Assembly (NCBI GenBank): GCA_965204545.1
Contig: CBDBFA010000003.1
Span: forward strand, 2,976,001-3,040,000
DNA: 64,000 nucleotides
DNA from: JAABVD01 sp965204545
Lineage (GTDB): Bacteria > Verrucomicrobiota > Verrucomicrobiia > Opitutales > UBA2995
Reading direction: 5' to 3'
Part shown: positions 54,742-63,546 of the stretch, piece by piece
Layout: the number at the start of each line of letters is the position of its first letter
Numbering within the stretch: position 1 is the stretch's first letter
Program-made: the position numbers and the translations under genes
The notes under the pieces: model-generated
What the model saw: the letters and a program-made list of their open reading frames with translations, nothing else
What the model was told of the DNA's origin: nothing
Databases searched by the model: none

Positions 54742-57099
54742 ATGAATCCTGACTTGTTCAGCGAAATAAAGAAGCTGCGGAACGAAATTGCCCATTCGAA
54801 TCCAAAAATCATTGCAGAACGTCTCAAGTCACTTGGGGTCTCGATTCCTGCTGAGAGGTTGCCAGAACTGCTTCCCACATTTCTCCAAAATTTCGGGAGG
54901 TACCATACCAGACATAAAAATTTTCCGCCGGTTCTTTCTGACGTTATCCGGAAACTCCTTGAAGGCCGTTCGGTTCAAACACTCTTAGACCCATGGGCTG
55001 GATTGGGAACCATGTTGGCGATAGCTCAAAAAGCAACTTCTTCTTCGAAATGCCTTGCCTTCAATCCCGACGCTGCAGAGGTCGAATTAGCAAAGGTGGT
55101 GTTTCCTCAAGCGGAATGGCAAATCGGCCAGCCGCTGAGCTTGTTGCACAAGCTCGGGGACTCCATCAACGTTATTGTCAGTTGTTTCCCTTTTGTTCCT
55201 ACAAATTTGAAATCTATGGAATTGGAGGACACAGCAGGGAATCCGATAAAACTGAGGGACGAGCTTGGGAATCTAATACTTGCTGCCGCGACGGCACGTC
55301 TTTCCGAAGACGGTATGGGGCTGTTTGTTGTCCCGCCTTCGTTCTTTTTTACAAAAAGATCAGTTCTCAGGAAGTTCCCAAAACTTGGATTCAATGTGGA
55401 GGCCGCGCTTGTCCTTCCCGCTGGCTCATTGTCGCCTTACACATCTATCGACTCTTACTTGTTGGTGGTGAACAAAGTGGCGAACCAAAAAATGTTCGTT
55501 GCCCAGTTATCTAACGACCACAAGGCGAACTCACAGATTCTTACAAATCTCAGAAATCGCAAGGTGGGCGGTACAGTTGAACTTGGTCGGTACATTGATG
55601 CCCTCGAGTTCCGTAGCATCGATTCCCTTCGTGCCGGAAAGTATTTCGAATCGGCCAGGAAGGAAATCGGTTTCCCGGCGGTATTGCTCGAAGATCTTGC
55701 AACGGAAATCACTCTTGGGCGGTTCGGGAAAGGCTTTAAATTCCCTACAGCAGCAAACGCTATATTCATCCCTATGATTGGACATAGCAACGTAGTGGAT
55801 TCGATTGATGAGTTGACTTTAAAGGCGCAGAACTACGCTCAGGTTGTTATCGACCCATCAAGGTCCTTAGCCACATTCATTACTCAATTCCTGAACTCTG
55901 AGCTTGGGAAAAAGATACGCGAATGGGGGAAATCAGGAACCACTATTCAGAAGCTGAACAAACGGAGCTTGAAGAAACTTCGAGTTTTCATTCCCGATTT
56001 AGCTACCCAACGCCAGATGCTTGGGATTGAAGCTCGTATAACAGCCGAGGAAAATACCCTACTTAACCTTCAGAACGAATTGTCTGATTTGAGGCGGGAC
56101 TTGTGGAGAAATCCACGGTCTGCGTATTCTGTAGATCAACGGGTAAGCAAATTTTCGACCAGAATGTCTGGAAACCTGAAGGAGCAGGCCAGTATTGGAT
56201 TAGATCAATGGATTGAAACAATTCCGTTTCCCATCGCGTCGATACTTCGGAGGTGGCAGGCGACTCAAAGTGACGATTTCAGAGCCAAGCAGGAGCATCT
56301 TCTCCATTTCTTCGAGGCTACGACAGAATTCATTAGTGTCATCCTTCTCAGTGCTTTCAGTAGAAATGATGCACACTTTGAGCCACACAGGAAGAAGCTT
56401 AATGAGGCAATGAAAAAGAAAAACCTAAGCTACCAACGTGCGACTTTCGGCGCCTGGAAGTTAGTCGTGGAATACCTCGGGAAACAGACCCGGTTGCTTC
56501 TTCAAGAGAAAAAAGGGAATGGCAGAGCGGTCTGTGCAGAGATCTTTTCGGACGACACGCTGAAGCTTCCCCGCCTACTGAGTAGCAAAGGTATCGCAGC
56601 TGTTCTCGGAAAAACAAACAAGATGCGCAACGATTGGAGTGGGCATGGTGGCGTTTTAAGCCAAGAGCAAGCAAAGCTCCATAATGCGAAACTTCTTGGT
56701 GAGGTGGAAAAACTTAGGCGAGCGATGTCTGACCTATGGGATAGTTCGGTGATGGTGAACGCGCTGCATTGCAGGCCGCGTAGAGGGATTGTCGAGAATG
56801 AAATCCGGATCCTACAAGGGAGCAATAGCCCGTTCCTCAAGGAATCGCGTGAGATGTCCACATGGCTAGATGTCGCTAGGCTTTACATCATCAATGGAAA
56901 CCAGCGAAACGCTCTAGAGCTTCTGCCCCTCATTCAGTTTAGTGCGTCTCCAAAGACTGCAATGAACGCCTGCTATTTTTTCAATCGGATTGAGCAAAAT
57001 GGTGCGCGATTCGTGTCTTATCATTATACCGGTCAACCCGAGCTTCCTGGTCAGTTTCAAGAAACGACCGAAGCGATCAAGCGGCTTACGGAGGACTGA
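54742..57099 (+). CDS. N6-methylase-like/specificity-like fusion with degenerate motif IV
   Basis: 785 aa. An N-terminal helix region precedes a methylase core with motif I LLDPWAGLGTMLAIA (81-95), but motif IV reads VSCFPFVP (146-153) instead of NPPF/Y. Residues about 330-450 (EDLATEITLGRFGKGF... YAQVVIDPSRSLATFITQFL... KLNKRSLKKLRVFIPDLATQ) are like one HsdS target-recognition domain plus conserved helix. The last about 330 residues (FEATTEFISVILLSAF... MRNDWSGHGGVLS) are an unknown helical domain. It is 62 bases after the ABC-3C ATPase. It may be a DNA-binding self/non-self sensor rather than an active methylase. The ATG at 54742 was taken; TTG 54664 is possible. Confidence 0.7.
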   Translation: MNPDLFSEIKKLRNEIAHSNPKIIAERLKSLGVSIPAERLPELLPTFLQNFGRYHTRHKNFPPVLSDVIRKLLEGRSVQTLLDPWAGLGTMLAIAQKATSSSKCLAFNPDAAEVELAKVVFPQAEWQIGQPLSLLHKLGDSINVIVSCFPFVPTNLKSMELEDTAGNPIKLRDELGNLILAAATARLSEDGMGLFVVPPSFFFTKRSVLRKFPKLGFNVEAALVLPAGSLSPYTSIDSYLLVVNKVANQKMFVAQLSNDHKANSQILTNLRNRKVGGTVELGRYIDALEFRSIDSLRAGKYFESARKEIGFPAVLLEDLATEITLGRFGKGFKFPTAANAIFIPMIGHSNVVDSIDELTLKAQNYAQVVIDPSRSLATFITQFLNSELGKKIREWGKSGTTIQKLNKRSLKKLRVFIPDLATQRQMLGIEARITAEENTLLNLQNELSDLRRDLWRNPRSAYSVDQRVSKFSTRMSGNLKEQASIGLDQWIETIPFPIASILRRWQATQSDDFRAKQEHLLHFFEATTEFISVILLSAFSRNDAHFEPHRKKLNEAMKKKNLSYQRATFGAWKLVVEYLGKQTRLLLQEKKGNGRAVCAEIFSDDTLKLPRLLSSKGIAAVLGKTNKMRNDWSGHGGVLSQEQAKLHNAKLLGEVEKLRRAMSDLWDSSVMVNALHCRPRRGIVENEIRILQGSNSPFLKESREMSTWLDVARLYIINGNQRNALELLPLIQFSASPKTAMNACYFFNRIEQNGARFVSYHYTGQPELPGQFQETTEAIKRLTED

Positions 57100-57200
57100 C
57101 CCATACCTATCCCCGGTGATTACAAGACCGTCCACACTAGATCCCATAATCAATCGGACTTCGTTCCCGACTCTTGTAACGTATACGATACAATTTTAGC

Positions 57201-57431
57201 ATGATAACCGAAAAGGCCAGGCACGATGAATGGCTCTATGAACAACTCAAAGAACCCGGCTTTGGTGCCGAGTATCTAACCGCGGCAGCCGAGGACGAGG
57301 AGTCTGTGGTGTTCCTGCAAGCGTTCCGCAAGGTCGCTGAGGTTCAGGGAATGGCAAAGGTTGCCAAACGAGCCAAGATCCCACGGGAAAGTCTCTACCG
57401 TATGCTTTCCGCAAAGGGCAATCCTCGTTGA
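57201..57431 (+). pseudogene. Addiction-module antidote (HTH) gene cut by an in-frame TGA
   Basis: 76 codons. YLTAAAEDEESVVFLQAFRK and VAKRAKIPRESLYRMLSAKGNPR are the hallmark of the small XRE-like 'addiction module antidote' family. After NPR a TGA takes the place of the usual Leu, and the frame continues STLAPVVRATG, as the family normally would. So a single codon change has truncated the protein. No toxin gene is adjacent. REP-type DNA begins about 30 bases later. Confidence 0.7.
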
Positions 57432-58050
57432 TCGACGCTCGCTCCGGTCGTCCGGGCGACTGGGGAATTGAACATGGATGGACAGGATGGACGGGATTAG
57501 GAGAGAATAACCACGGATTACACGGATGGGCACGGATTTAAAATAGGGCGGGGGATATGGTAATGGGGGACAGGAAAGTCCCCCCTCCGTTGAGGGAAGA
57601 CGAGGCGGGTTGGAAAACCCGCCCTCCGTTGGGGAAAGGCGTGGTGGGGGACCCGCCTCCCGGCGTGGCAGGCTGGAAAGTCCCCCCTCCGTTAATTACC
57701 TGTCGAAGATATCGAAAAAGAAATCAAGACATGGACTTCAAAGTAATCCGGCCTCCCTCCGCCGGATTAGACCTCAAGGAGATCGTTTCCCACATTGTGG
57801 AGGACAAATCGGAATTCTGGAACACTCCGTTCCAGAAAAAGAATCTGTGAAAATCTGCGTCATCTGTGGTTAAGTTCCTCATTCCGTCTTGCGCATGAAG
57901 CCTGGTGAACACGAAAGCCTTTCTTCTCGGGCGGTTTTCGCAAAAAAGGGTTGAGAATCTTCCCAACGTACGTTCGTTTATAGGCGAAAAATCACCACTA
58001 CCCCATCAATCGTCTCTCATTGTTTCTTCCCCTAAAGGGACCATGCAGCC
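57432..58050. repeat. REP cluster and remnants downstream of the antidote gene
   Basis: 57562-57700 carries four alternating palindromes: GGGGGACAGGAAAGTCCCCCC, GGCGGGTTGGAAAACCCGCC, GGGGGACCCGCCTCCCGGCG and a CTGGAAAGTCCCCCCTCC end. Translations of this block give the same ENPPS peptides as inside hsdR. At 57895-57916 ATGAAGCCTGGTGAACACGA nearly repeats the first 22 bases of hsdR. 57950-58050 holds no recognised feature. Confidence 0.6.
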
Positions 58051-58167
58051 ATGGAAACCTTGAATAATATCCCCTTGGCTAAGTGGTCTACTTTTTTGGT
58101 AGCTGGGCTTATCCGTGAAAGAGCGTTAAACAGAGAATGGTGGAAGGCAGCAGGCTATTGGGGCTAG
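58051..58167 (+). CDS. Possible small protein upstream of the protease pair
   Basis: 38 codons, METLNNIPLAKWSTFLVAGL then IRERALNREWWKAAGYWG. It is not repeat-derived and precedes the 68-residue gene by 34 bases. AAAGGGA lies 14 bases before the ATG. No family recognised; coding is unproven. Confidence 0.3.
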   Translation: METLNNIPLAKWSTFLVAGLIRERALNREWWKAAGYWG

Positions 58168-58201
58168 TGATCTCACACAATTATTGGGAGGGTACGGTAT
58201 A

Positions 58202-58408
58202 ATGATTGAAGACTCAAAGAAACCTTCGAGGACTCAGCGAGAGCAGGCTTACGCAGCACTTGTTAAGGAGGCACAAAATCGTCCTGGAATCCGCGAGATC
58301 ATGAGTGTGTACGAGGACTGGCGCCAAGTGGACCGCGGGCTCGATCCCTATCGAATGGCGACGCGCGAGCCACAGCTCGTATCAGCCACCGACCATGCGA
58401 ATCCGTAG
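58202..58408 (+). CDS. Hypothetical 68-residue protein paired with the protease gene
   Basis: MIEDSKKPSRTQREQAYAAL then VKEAQNRPGIREIMSVYEDWRQVDR. Charged, helical, soluble, with no known motif. GGGAGG lies about 11 bases upstream of the ATG. The protease gene starts nine bases after its stop, so the two are probably one operon. A regulator, adaptor or antitoxin-like partner are possible; none is shown. Confidence 0.6.
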   Translation: MIEDSKKPSRTQREQAYAALVKEAQNRPGIREIMSVYEDWRQVDRGLDPYRMATREPQLVSATDHANP

Positions 58409-58417
58409 TGATCTGAT

Positions 58418-59422
58418 ATGCCTATATGGAGTGAAATCCTCCGGGAACTAGACCAATCGACTCCACAGGGCTCGCCTCCAGATTTCGACGGTGTCAGGCG
58501 GAAATATCTCGCCGGCCTCCACAGACACACCGGGCGCAACGTAGTATTGTACGCATCGGGTTGGTTACAAAAGGAAGTTCCACCGGCGCTCACGTCCATC
58601 AACGACGAGGACATTCATGCTCTCATGGAAGTCACCTCGGGACTGAAAGGCACGAATCTTGATCTGATTCTCCACAGCCCAGGTGGTTCACTAGAAGCTG
58701 CTGAGGGCATCGTTTCCTATCTGCGGTCTAGATTCCAGCACATTAGAGTTATCGTGCCGGAACTAGCCATGTCAGCGGCAACCATGATCTCGTGCGCGGC
58801 TAACGAGGTCTTGATGGGGAAGCACTCCTTCCTCGGCCCCATTGACCCACAAATCCTCGTCTCCACTCCATTGGGCCAACGTTATGTACCGGCTCAGGCC
58901 GTTCTCGATCAATTCGATAAGGCTCAACGGGAATGTCAAGATCCGAGGAAGCTATCAGCGTGGTTGCCAATGCTAAGTCAATACGGACCGGACCTATTGG
59001 TACAATGCGAAATGTCCATAAGCCTTTCCAAGGAACTGGTTAAAACGTGGCTAGGCGCCTACATGTTCGCTGGAATCGAAGATCTTAGTGAGCGTGAAGG
59101 TCGCGCGCAGTCTGTCTCCACTTGGCTTGCGAAGCACACCACATTTAAAAGCCACAGCCGTCATCTTCCGAGGCCTTTGTTGTTGGAGAAAGGGCTTTTT
59201 GTTTCCCCATTAGAAAATGACGAGGAACTGCAGGATCTCTCCTTGTCAGTATTTCATGCAACGACGCACACGTTTGGTGGAACTGGTGCTACCAAAATCG
59301 TCGAGAACCACCTTGGCCGGGCATTCATCAAAAGTCACCACGTTCCGCAACAACCAAAAGCGGTCCAAATCGACCTAGGCCCAGGCCTTGCTCCGGGACA
59401 ACCCAACAAACCTGCGGGCTAG
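58418..59422 (+). CDS. ClpP/SppA-fold serine protease (SDH_sah-like)
   Basis: 334 aa. LDLILHSPGGSLEAAEGIVSYLRSRF is the SppA/ClpP-type oxyanion-loop helix. PELAMSAATMISCAANEVLMGKHSFLGPIDPQ carries the probable nucleophile Ser119 and the end of the active site. This matches serine dehydrogenase proteinase-like proteins (PF01972). There is no signal peptide or membrane helix, so it is cytoplasmic. Such proteases recur in R-M and defence islands. The target is unknown; the 68-residue protein encoded just before may be its partner. Confidence 0.82.
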   Translation: MPIWSEILRELDQSTPQGSPPDFDGVRRKYLAGLHRHTGRNVVLYASGWLQKEVPPALTSINDEDIHALMEVTSGLKGTNLDLILHSPGGSLEAAEGIVSYLRSRFQHIRVIVPELAMSAATMISCAANEVLMGKHSFLGPIDPQILVSTPLGQRYVPAQAVLDQFDKAQRECQDPRKLSAWLPMLSQYGPDLLVQCEMSISLSKELVKTWLGAYMFAGIEDLSEREGRAQSVSTWLAKHTTFKSHSRHLPRPLLLEKGLFVSPLENDEELQDLSLSVFHATTHTFGGTGATKIVENHLGRAFIKSHHVPQQPKAVQIDLGPGLAPGQPNKPAG

Positions 59423-59736
59423 GAGCGATATTGATAAAATGGGCGACTAATTGGTATGTGGTGGTCCTCAAGCAAATTTCATAACTGCAGATTTCGCAGA
59501 TGGGCGCAGGTTGAAAAACGGGGTGGAGATAGAGATTTGAATTTGGGGGACAGGAATTTCCCCCCTCCGTTAGTACATCCGTGCTCATCCGTCTAATCCG
59601 TGGTTATTCTCTCACGATTCTCCCTGCCTTTTCATTCCTAATTCCTCATTCCTAATTCTTAATTCGTGAGCTTTGCGAACTTGTCCCCCTTCCTTTTTAA
59701 TCTGCGGCATCTGCGGTTAAATATTCCATAAACTCA
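59423..59736. repeat. Repeat spacer before hsdR
   Basis: GATTTCGCAGATGGGCGCAG phrase, a GGGGGACAGGAATTTCCCCCC palindrome (59545-59565), CATCCGTCTAATCCGTGGTT and TTCCTAATTCC/TCATTCC tandem units (about 59634-59665). No gene; hsdR must be transcribed from its own promoter here, none recognisable. Confidence 0.55.
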
Positions 59737-62700
59737 ATGAAGCCCGGTGAACATAAGACCGTCCAGACCAGGATCCTGAAGTACGCGCAGGAGATCGGCT
59801 GGACGTTTGTGTCCCGGCCGAGGGCCGAGGAAAGGAGGGCGGGTTTTCCAACCCGCCAATCCAGGCAAGACGCGGGCAAGAATGCCCGCGCTCCATTGTC
59901 TCTCTTCTTCGACGACCTGCTCGATGCCAAGGTGCGGGAATTCAATCCGCGTTACGCCGAGGCGGAATTGCTTGGCAGGTTCAGACACTTTCGGACCAAC
60001 ATCTACGGCAATCGGGAATTCGTGGATTACCTGCGCAATCGGGGAAAGTTCTTCGACCAGGAGGAGAACCGCGAGCGGGACCTGATCCTGATCGATTACG
60101 ACAATCCGGCGCGCAACGTTTTTGAGGTCACTGAGGAATGGGGGTTTCACAACGGCCACTACGGCACGCGGGAGGACGTGGTCTTCCTCATCAACGGCAT
60201 TCCAGTGCTGGTGATTGAATGCAAGAACGCCACTAAGGATGAGGGGGTAGCTCTGGGTATCGATCAGATCCGCCGCTATCACCGGGAGACGCCCGAGTTG
60301 TTCGTGCCGGAGCAGATCTTCACCGCCACGGACGCCATCGGCTTTTCCTACGGCGTGACGTGGAACACGGTGCGGAGGAATATTTTTAATTGGAAGCTAA
60401 CGGAGAGCGGGTTTTCCAACCCGCTGCCTGAGAGATTTGGCGGGTTGGAAAACCCGCCCTCCGTTGAAGAAAGTGGTGGCGGGTTGGAAAACCCGCCCTC
60501 CGTTTTGCCCTCCTATTTCAATCCTCATGGTGAAATCGAGAGGACTGCGCATCGTTTGCCCCACTGGCAACAGGGCGAGGCGTGGGTGTTTGTAACGTGG
60601 CGATTGGGTGATTCGTTGCCAAAAGAGAAGCTGGATAAGTGGAACGAAGAGCGGGATAACTGGTGCAAACGCTATCCCGAACCATGGGATGACAAGACCA
60701 AGGAGGAATACCATGAACGTTTCTCCCGGCAGATCGATAGGTGGTTGGATCAGGGAAGCGGGTCGTGTGTGCTGAAAGACTCGTCGAACGCGAAGATCGT
60801 TGCGGATGCGCTACGGCATTTCGACGGCAAGTGGTATGAAATCGCGTCGTTCGTGGTGATGCCGAATCACGTGCATGTGATGTTTCGGCCATTGGGCCGG
60901 CATACGTTGGTAAAGATTGTGAAGTCATGGAAGGGTTTCACCGCGCGCGAGATCAACAAGCGAATTGGGAAGACCGGGGCGCTGTGGCAGGATGAGTATT
61001 GGGATCGGCTGATCCGGAGTGAGCGGCATTTTTCCAAGGTGGAGGAATATATCCGGGAGAATCCGGTGAATGCGCGGTTGAAGGAGTCGGAGTTTATTTT
61101 AATGGAGTGGGGGGATTATGGTAATGGATTATTTTATGGAAATGGGGGACTGGACAGTCCCCCCTCCGTTGAGGAAAGTGGTGGCGGGTTGGAAAACCCG
61201 CCCTCCGTTGGGGAAAGGCAAGGCGGGTTGGAAAACCCGTTCTCCGTTGAGGAAAGGCAAGGCGGGTTGGAAAACCCGCCCTCCGTTCTTGGTCAGTTGG
61301 AAGCCAAGGTGAAGAGCTTCTGCGCCATCCCGCAGGTGCTGGCTTTTCTGAAGGACTACATCGTCTTTGCCGAGAAGGACGAGGAACTGAACAAATACAT
61401 TTTGCGTCAGCACCAGACCGGAGCGGTGGAGGCGACCGTCGAACGCGCCCTTACCCCCGACAGCACCCGAGGGTTGGTCTGGCACACCCAAGGCAGCGGG
61501 AAGACTTTCACTATGATCAAGGCGGCGGAGTTGCTATTAAAGGCGCCGGAGGCGAATAAACCCACCATCTTGCTGATGATCGATCGAAACGAACTGGAAG
61601 ATCATATGATCAACAACCTCGCCGCGCTCGGTTTGGGCAATCTGGAGCACGCCAGCAGCATCGCCCGGCTCAACCAACTGCTGAGGGACGATTACCGGGG
61701 CATCATCGTGACGATGATTCACAAGTTTCACGACATGCCGGCAGATCTCAACACGCGGTCGAACATCTACGTTCTCATCGACGAAGCCCACCGCACCACC
61801 GGCGGGGACCTGGGAAACTTCCTCATGGCCGGCCTGCCCAACGCCACCTATATCGGCTTCACCGGAACACCGGTGGACAAGACGGCCTATGGGAAGGGAA
61901 CTTTCAAGACTTTCGGTTGCGAGGACGACAAGGGCTACCTCCACAAGTATTCCATCGCCGAGAGCATTGAGGACGGCACCACCCTTCCGCTCTACTACCA
62001 ACTCGCCCCCAACGAGATGTTGGTTCCACACGAAACCCTGGAGGCGGAATTCCTCGCTCTCTCGGACGCCGAGGGCGTGGCCGACATTGAGGAGCTGAAC
62101 AAGATCCTGGAGCGGGCCGTGAACCTGAGGAATTTCCTGAAGGGGAAGGACCGGATTGAGAAGGTGGCGCGTGCGGTGAAAAAGCACTACTGCGAAAACG
62201 TCGAACCACTCGGCTATAAGGCGTTTCTCGTCGGGGTCGACCGCGAGGCCTGCGCCCACTACAAGCACGCTCTCGATCAATTCCTGCCGCCGGAGTATTC
62301 TGAGGTGGTCTACACCGGCAATAATAACGACTCCGCCCAGCTCAAGAAATTTCACCTCGACCCGAAACGAGAGCGGCAGATTCGCAAGAGTTTCGGCAAG
62401 CTCGACCAGATGCCGAAGATCCTCATCGTCACCGAGAAACTGCTCACTGGTTTCGACGCGCCCTTGCTCTATGCCATGTATCTCGACAAACCGATGCGCG
62501 ACCACACCCTGCTGCAGGCCATCGCACGGGTAAACCGCCCCTACGAGAACGAGGCGCAGGAGATGGTGAAACCCCACGGCTTGGTCATGGATTTCGTCGG
62601 GATCTTCGACAAGCTGGAAAAGGCCCTGGCTTTCGACAGCGAGGAGGTCAACGCCATCGTCAAGGACCTGAAGCTGCTCAAGGTTCTGTTCAAGAACAAG

Positions 62701-63546
62701 ATGGTCAAACAGGCGACCGGGTACCTTGCGTTAGTCGAAAACGACTTCATCGACAAGGACGTCGACAACCTCATCGAACACTTCCGGGACAAGGAAAGGC
62801 GCAAGGCCTTTTTCAAAGAGTATAAGGAAATAGAAATGCTCTATGAGATCATTTCGCCGGACAGATTTCTCAGGCCCTTCATGGAGGATTACAGAACGCT
62901 CAGCGAAATTTACAAAGTGGTGGCCAAGGCCTACACAAAGCGAGTCTACGTAGATCGCGACTTTCAAAGGAAAACCAATGAGTTGGTGCGGGGAAGAGTG
63001 GGCGCCATCCTCGACGAGGAGACACCGGACGAGGTTAAAATCAATAACGAGACATTGGAGGCAATTCTAAAGAAGAAGAGCGGTAAGCCCACCAAGGTGA
63101 TCAACCTTATCAAGTCAATCGAAAGGTCAGCCGAAAAAGAAAGTGAGGATCCGTTTCTGGTAGCCTTGTCCGACTTGGCCAGGGCCGTGCAGGAGGGATT
63201 TGAAGAACGGCAAAAGTCGACTGAAGAAGCGCTGAATGATCTGGCAGAGGCTATTCGAAAGAATGAACACAGAAAGCGCGAGCAGGCCGAAAAGGGCATG
63301 GAGACAATTCAATACTTCTTTTACGATAAGCTGAAGGAACACGGCCTCCGGAATCCGGAAGTTGCCAGCAACCAAATCAAGGAAGTCATCCGGCGCTTCC
63401 CCAATTGGAGAACCAGCGACGGAGATCTACGGAGGTTGAGGAAGGAAGTAACTTTCGCTGTTTATTCTCAGGAAGATGAAGTGAACCGGGTAACAGCCAT
63501 CGTGGAGGATATTTTCCATATCCTCCTAAGGAAGAATGGTGAATGA
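59737..63546 (+). CDS. hsdR: Type I restriction endonuclease HsdR with in-frame RAYT/REP insertion
   Basis: 1269 codons open. Residues 56-220 hold the nuclease domain (DLILIDYDN, PVLVIECKN with Glu161-x-Lys163, IDQIRRYHRETP). Residues 521-1269 hold the translocase (Walker A HTQGSGKT 583-590, DEAH 682-685, GFTGTP, LIVTEKLLTGFDAPLL, QAIARVNRPY) and the helical C-terminus. Between them, residues 221-518 are foreign: REP-encoded GGLENPPSVEESG repeats around a complete REP-associated tyrosine transposase. A second REP-derived piece lies at about 30-55 (EERRAGFPTRQSRQDAGKN). Without these it would have a normal length of about 945 aa. Whether the enzyme folds and cuts is unknown. Its partners hsdM and hsdS are 12 kb upstream. 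Confidence 0.9.
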   Translation: MKPGEHKTVQTRILKYAQEIGWTFVSRPRAEERRAGFPTRQSRQDAGKNARAPLSLFFDDLLDAKVREFNPRYAEAELLGRFRHFRTNIYGNREFVDYLRNRGKFFDQEENRERDLILIDYDNPARNVFEVTEEWGFHNGHYGTREDVVFLINGIPVLVIECKNATKDEGVALGIDQIRRYHRETPELFVPEQIFTATDAIGFSYGVTWNTVRRNIFNWKLTESGFSNPLPERFGGLENPPSVEESGGGLENPPSVLPSYFNPHGEIERTAHRLPHWQQGEAWVFVTWRLGDSLPKEKLDKWNEERDNWCKRYPEPWDDKTKEEYHERFSRQIDRWLDQGSGSCVLKDSSNAKIVADALRHFDGKWYEIASFVVMPNHVHVMFRPLGRHTLVKIVKSWKGFTAREINKRIGKTGALWQDEYWDRLIRSERHFSKVEEYIRENPVNARLKESEFILMEWGDYGNGLFYGNGGLDSPPSVEESGGGLENPPSVGERQGGLENPFSVEERQGGLENPPSVLGQLEAKVKSFCAIPQVLAFLKDYIVFAEKDEELNKYILRQHQTGAVEATVERALTPDSTRGLVWHTQGSGKTFTMIKAAELLLKAPEANKPTILLMIDRNELEDHMINNLAALGLGNLEHASSIARLNQLLRDDYRGIIVTMIHKFHDMPADLNTRSNIYVLIDEAHRTTGGDLGNFLMAGLPNATYIGFTGTPVDKTAYGKGTFKTFGCEDDKGYLHKYSIAESIEDGTTLPLYYQLAPNEMLVPHETLEAEFLALSDAEGVADIEELNKILERAVNLRNFLKGKDRIEKVARAVKKHYCENVEPLGYKAFLVGVDREACAHYKHALDQFLPPEYSEVVYTGNNNDSAQLKKFHLDPKRERQIRKSFGKLDQMPKILIVTEKLLTGFDAPLLYAMYLDKPMRDHTLLQAIARVNRPYENEAQEMVKPHGLVMDFVGIFDKLEKALAFDSEEVNAIVKDLKLLKVLFKNKMVKQATGYLALVENDFIDKDVDNLIEHFRDKERRKAFFKEYKEIEMLYEIISPDRFLRPFMEDYRTLSEIYKVVAKAYTKRVYVDRDFQRKTNELVRGRVGAILDEETPDEVKINNETLEAILKKKSGKPTKVINLIKSIERSAEKESEDPFLVALSDLARAVQEGFEERQKSTEEALNDLAEAIRKNEHRKREQAEKGMETIQYFFYDKLKEHGLRNPEVASNQIKEVIRRFPNWRTSDGDLRRLRKEVTFAVYSQEDEVNRVTAIVEDIFHILLRKNGE
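60397..61290 (+). mobile_element. RAYT (Y1 transposase) plus REP palindromes inside hsdR
   Basis: A transposase-like domain spans 60505-61122. Features: SYFNPHGEIERTAHRLPHWQ start, WVFVTWRLGDSLP, the HUH motif in VVMPNHVHVMFRPL (His378 and His380 of the HsdR frame), GALWQDEYWDRLIRS, and the nucleophile Tyr438 in VEEYIRENPVNARL. These are the marks of REP-associated tyrosine transposases. On the left are two, on the right four, REP palindromes in 39-base units, which keep phase and read as GLENPPSV peptides. A TTG at about 60502 or internal starts could give a separate transposase. The element's REPs match those across 32-64 kb. Confidence 0.88.

Noticed and set aside
57557..57873. Two overlapping about 90-codon frames with PPSV/ENPPS peptides
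   Set aside because: Composed of REP palindromes; the same peptides appear inside hsdR for the same reason.
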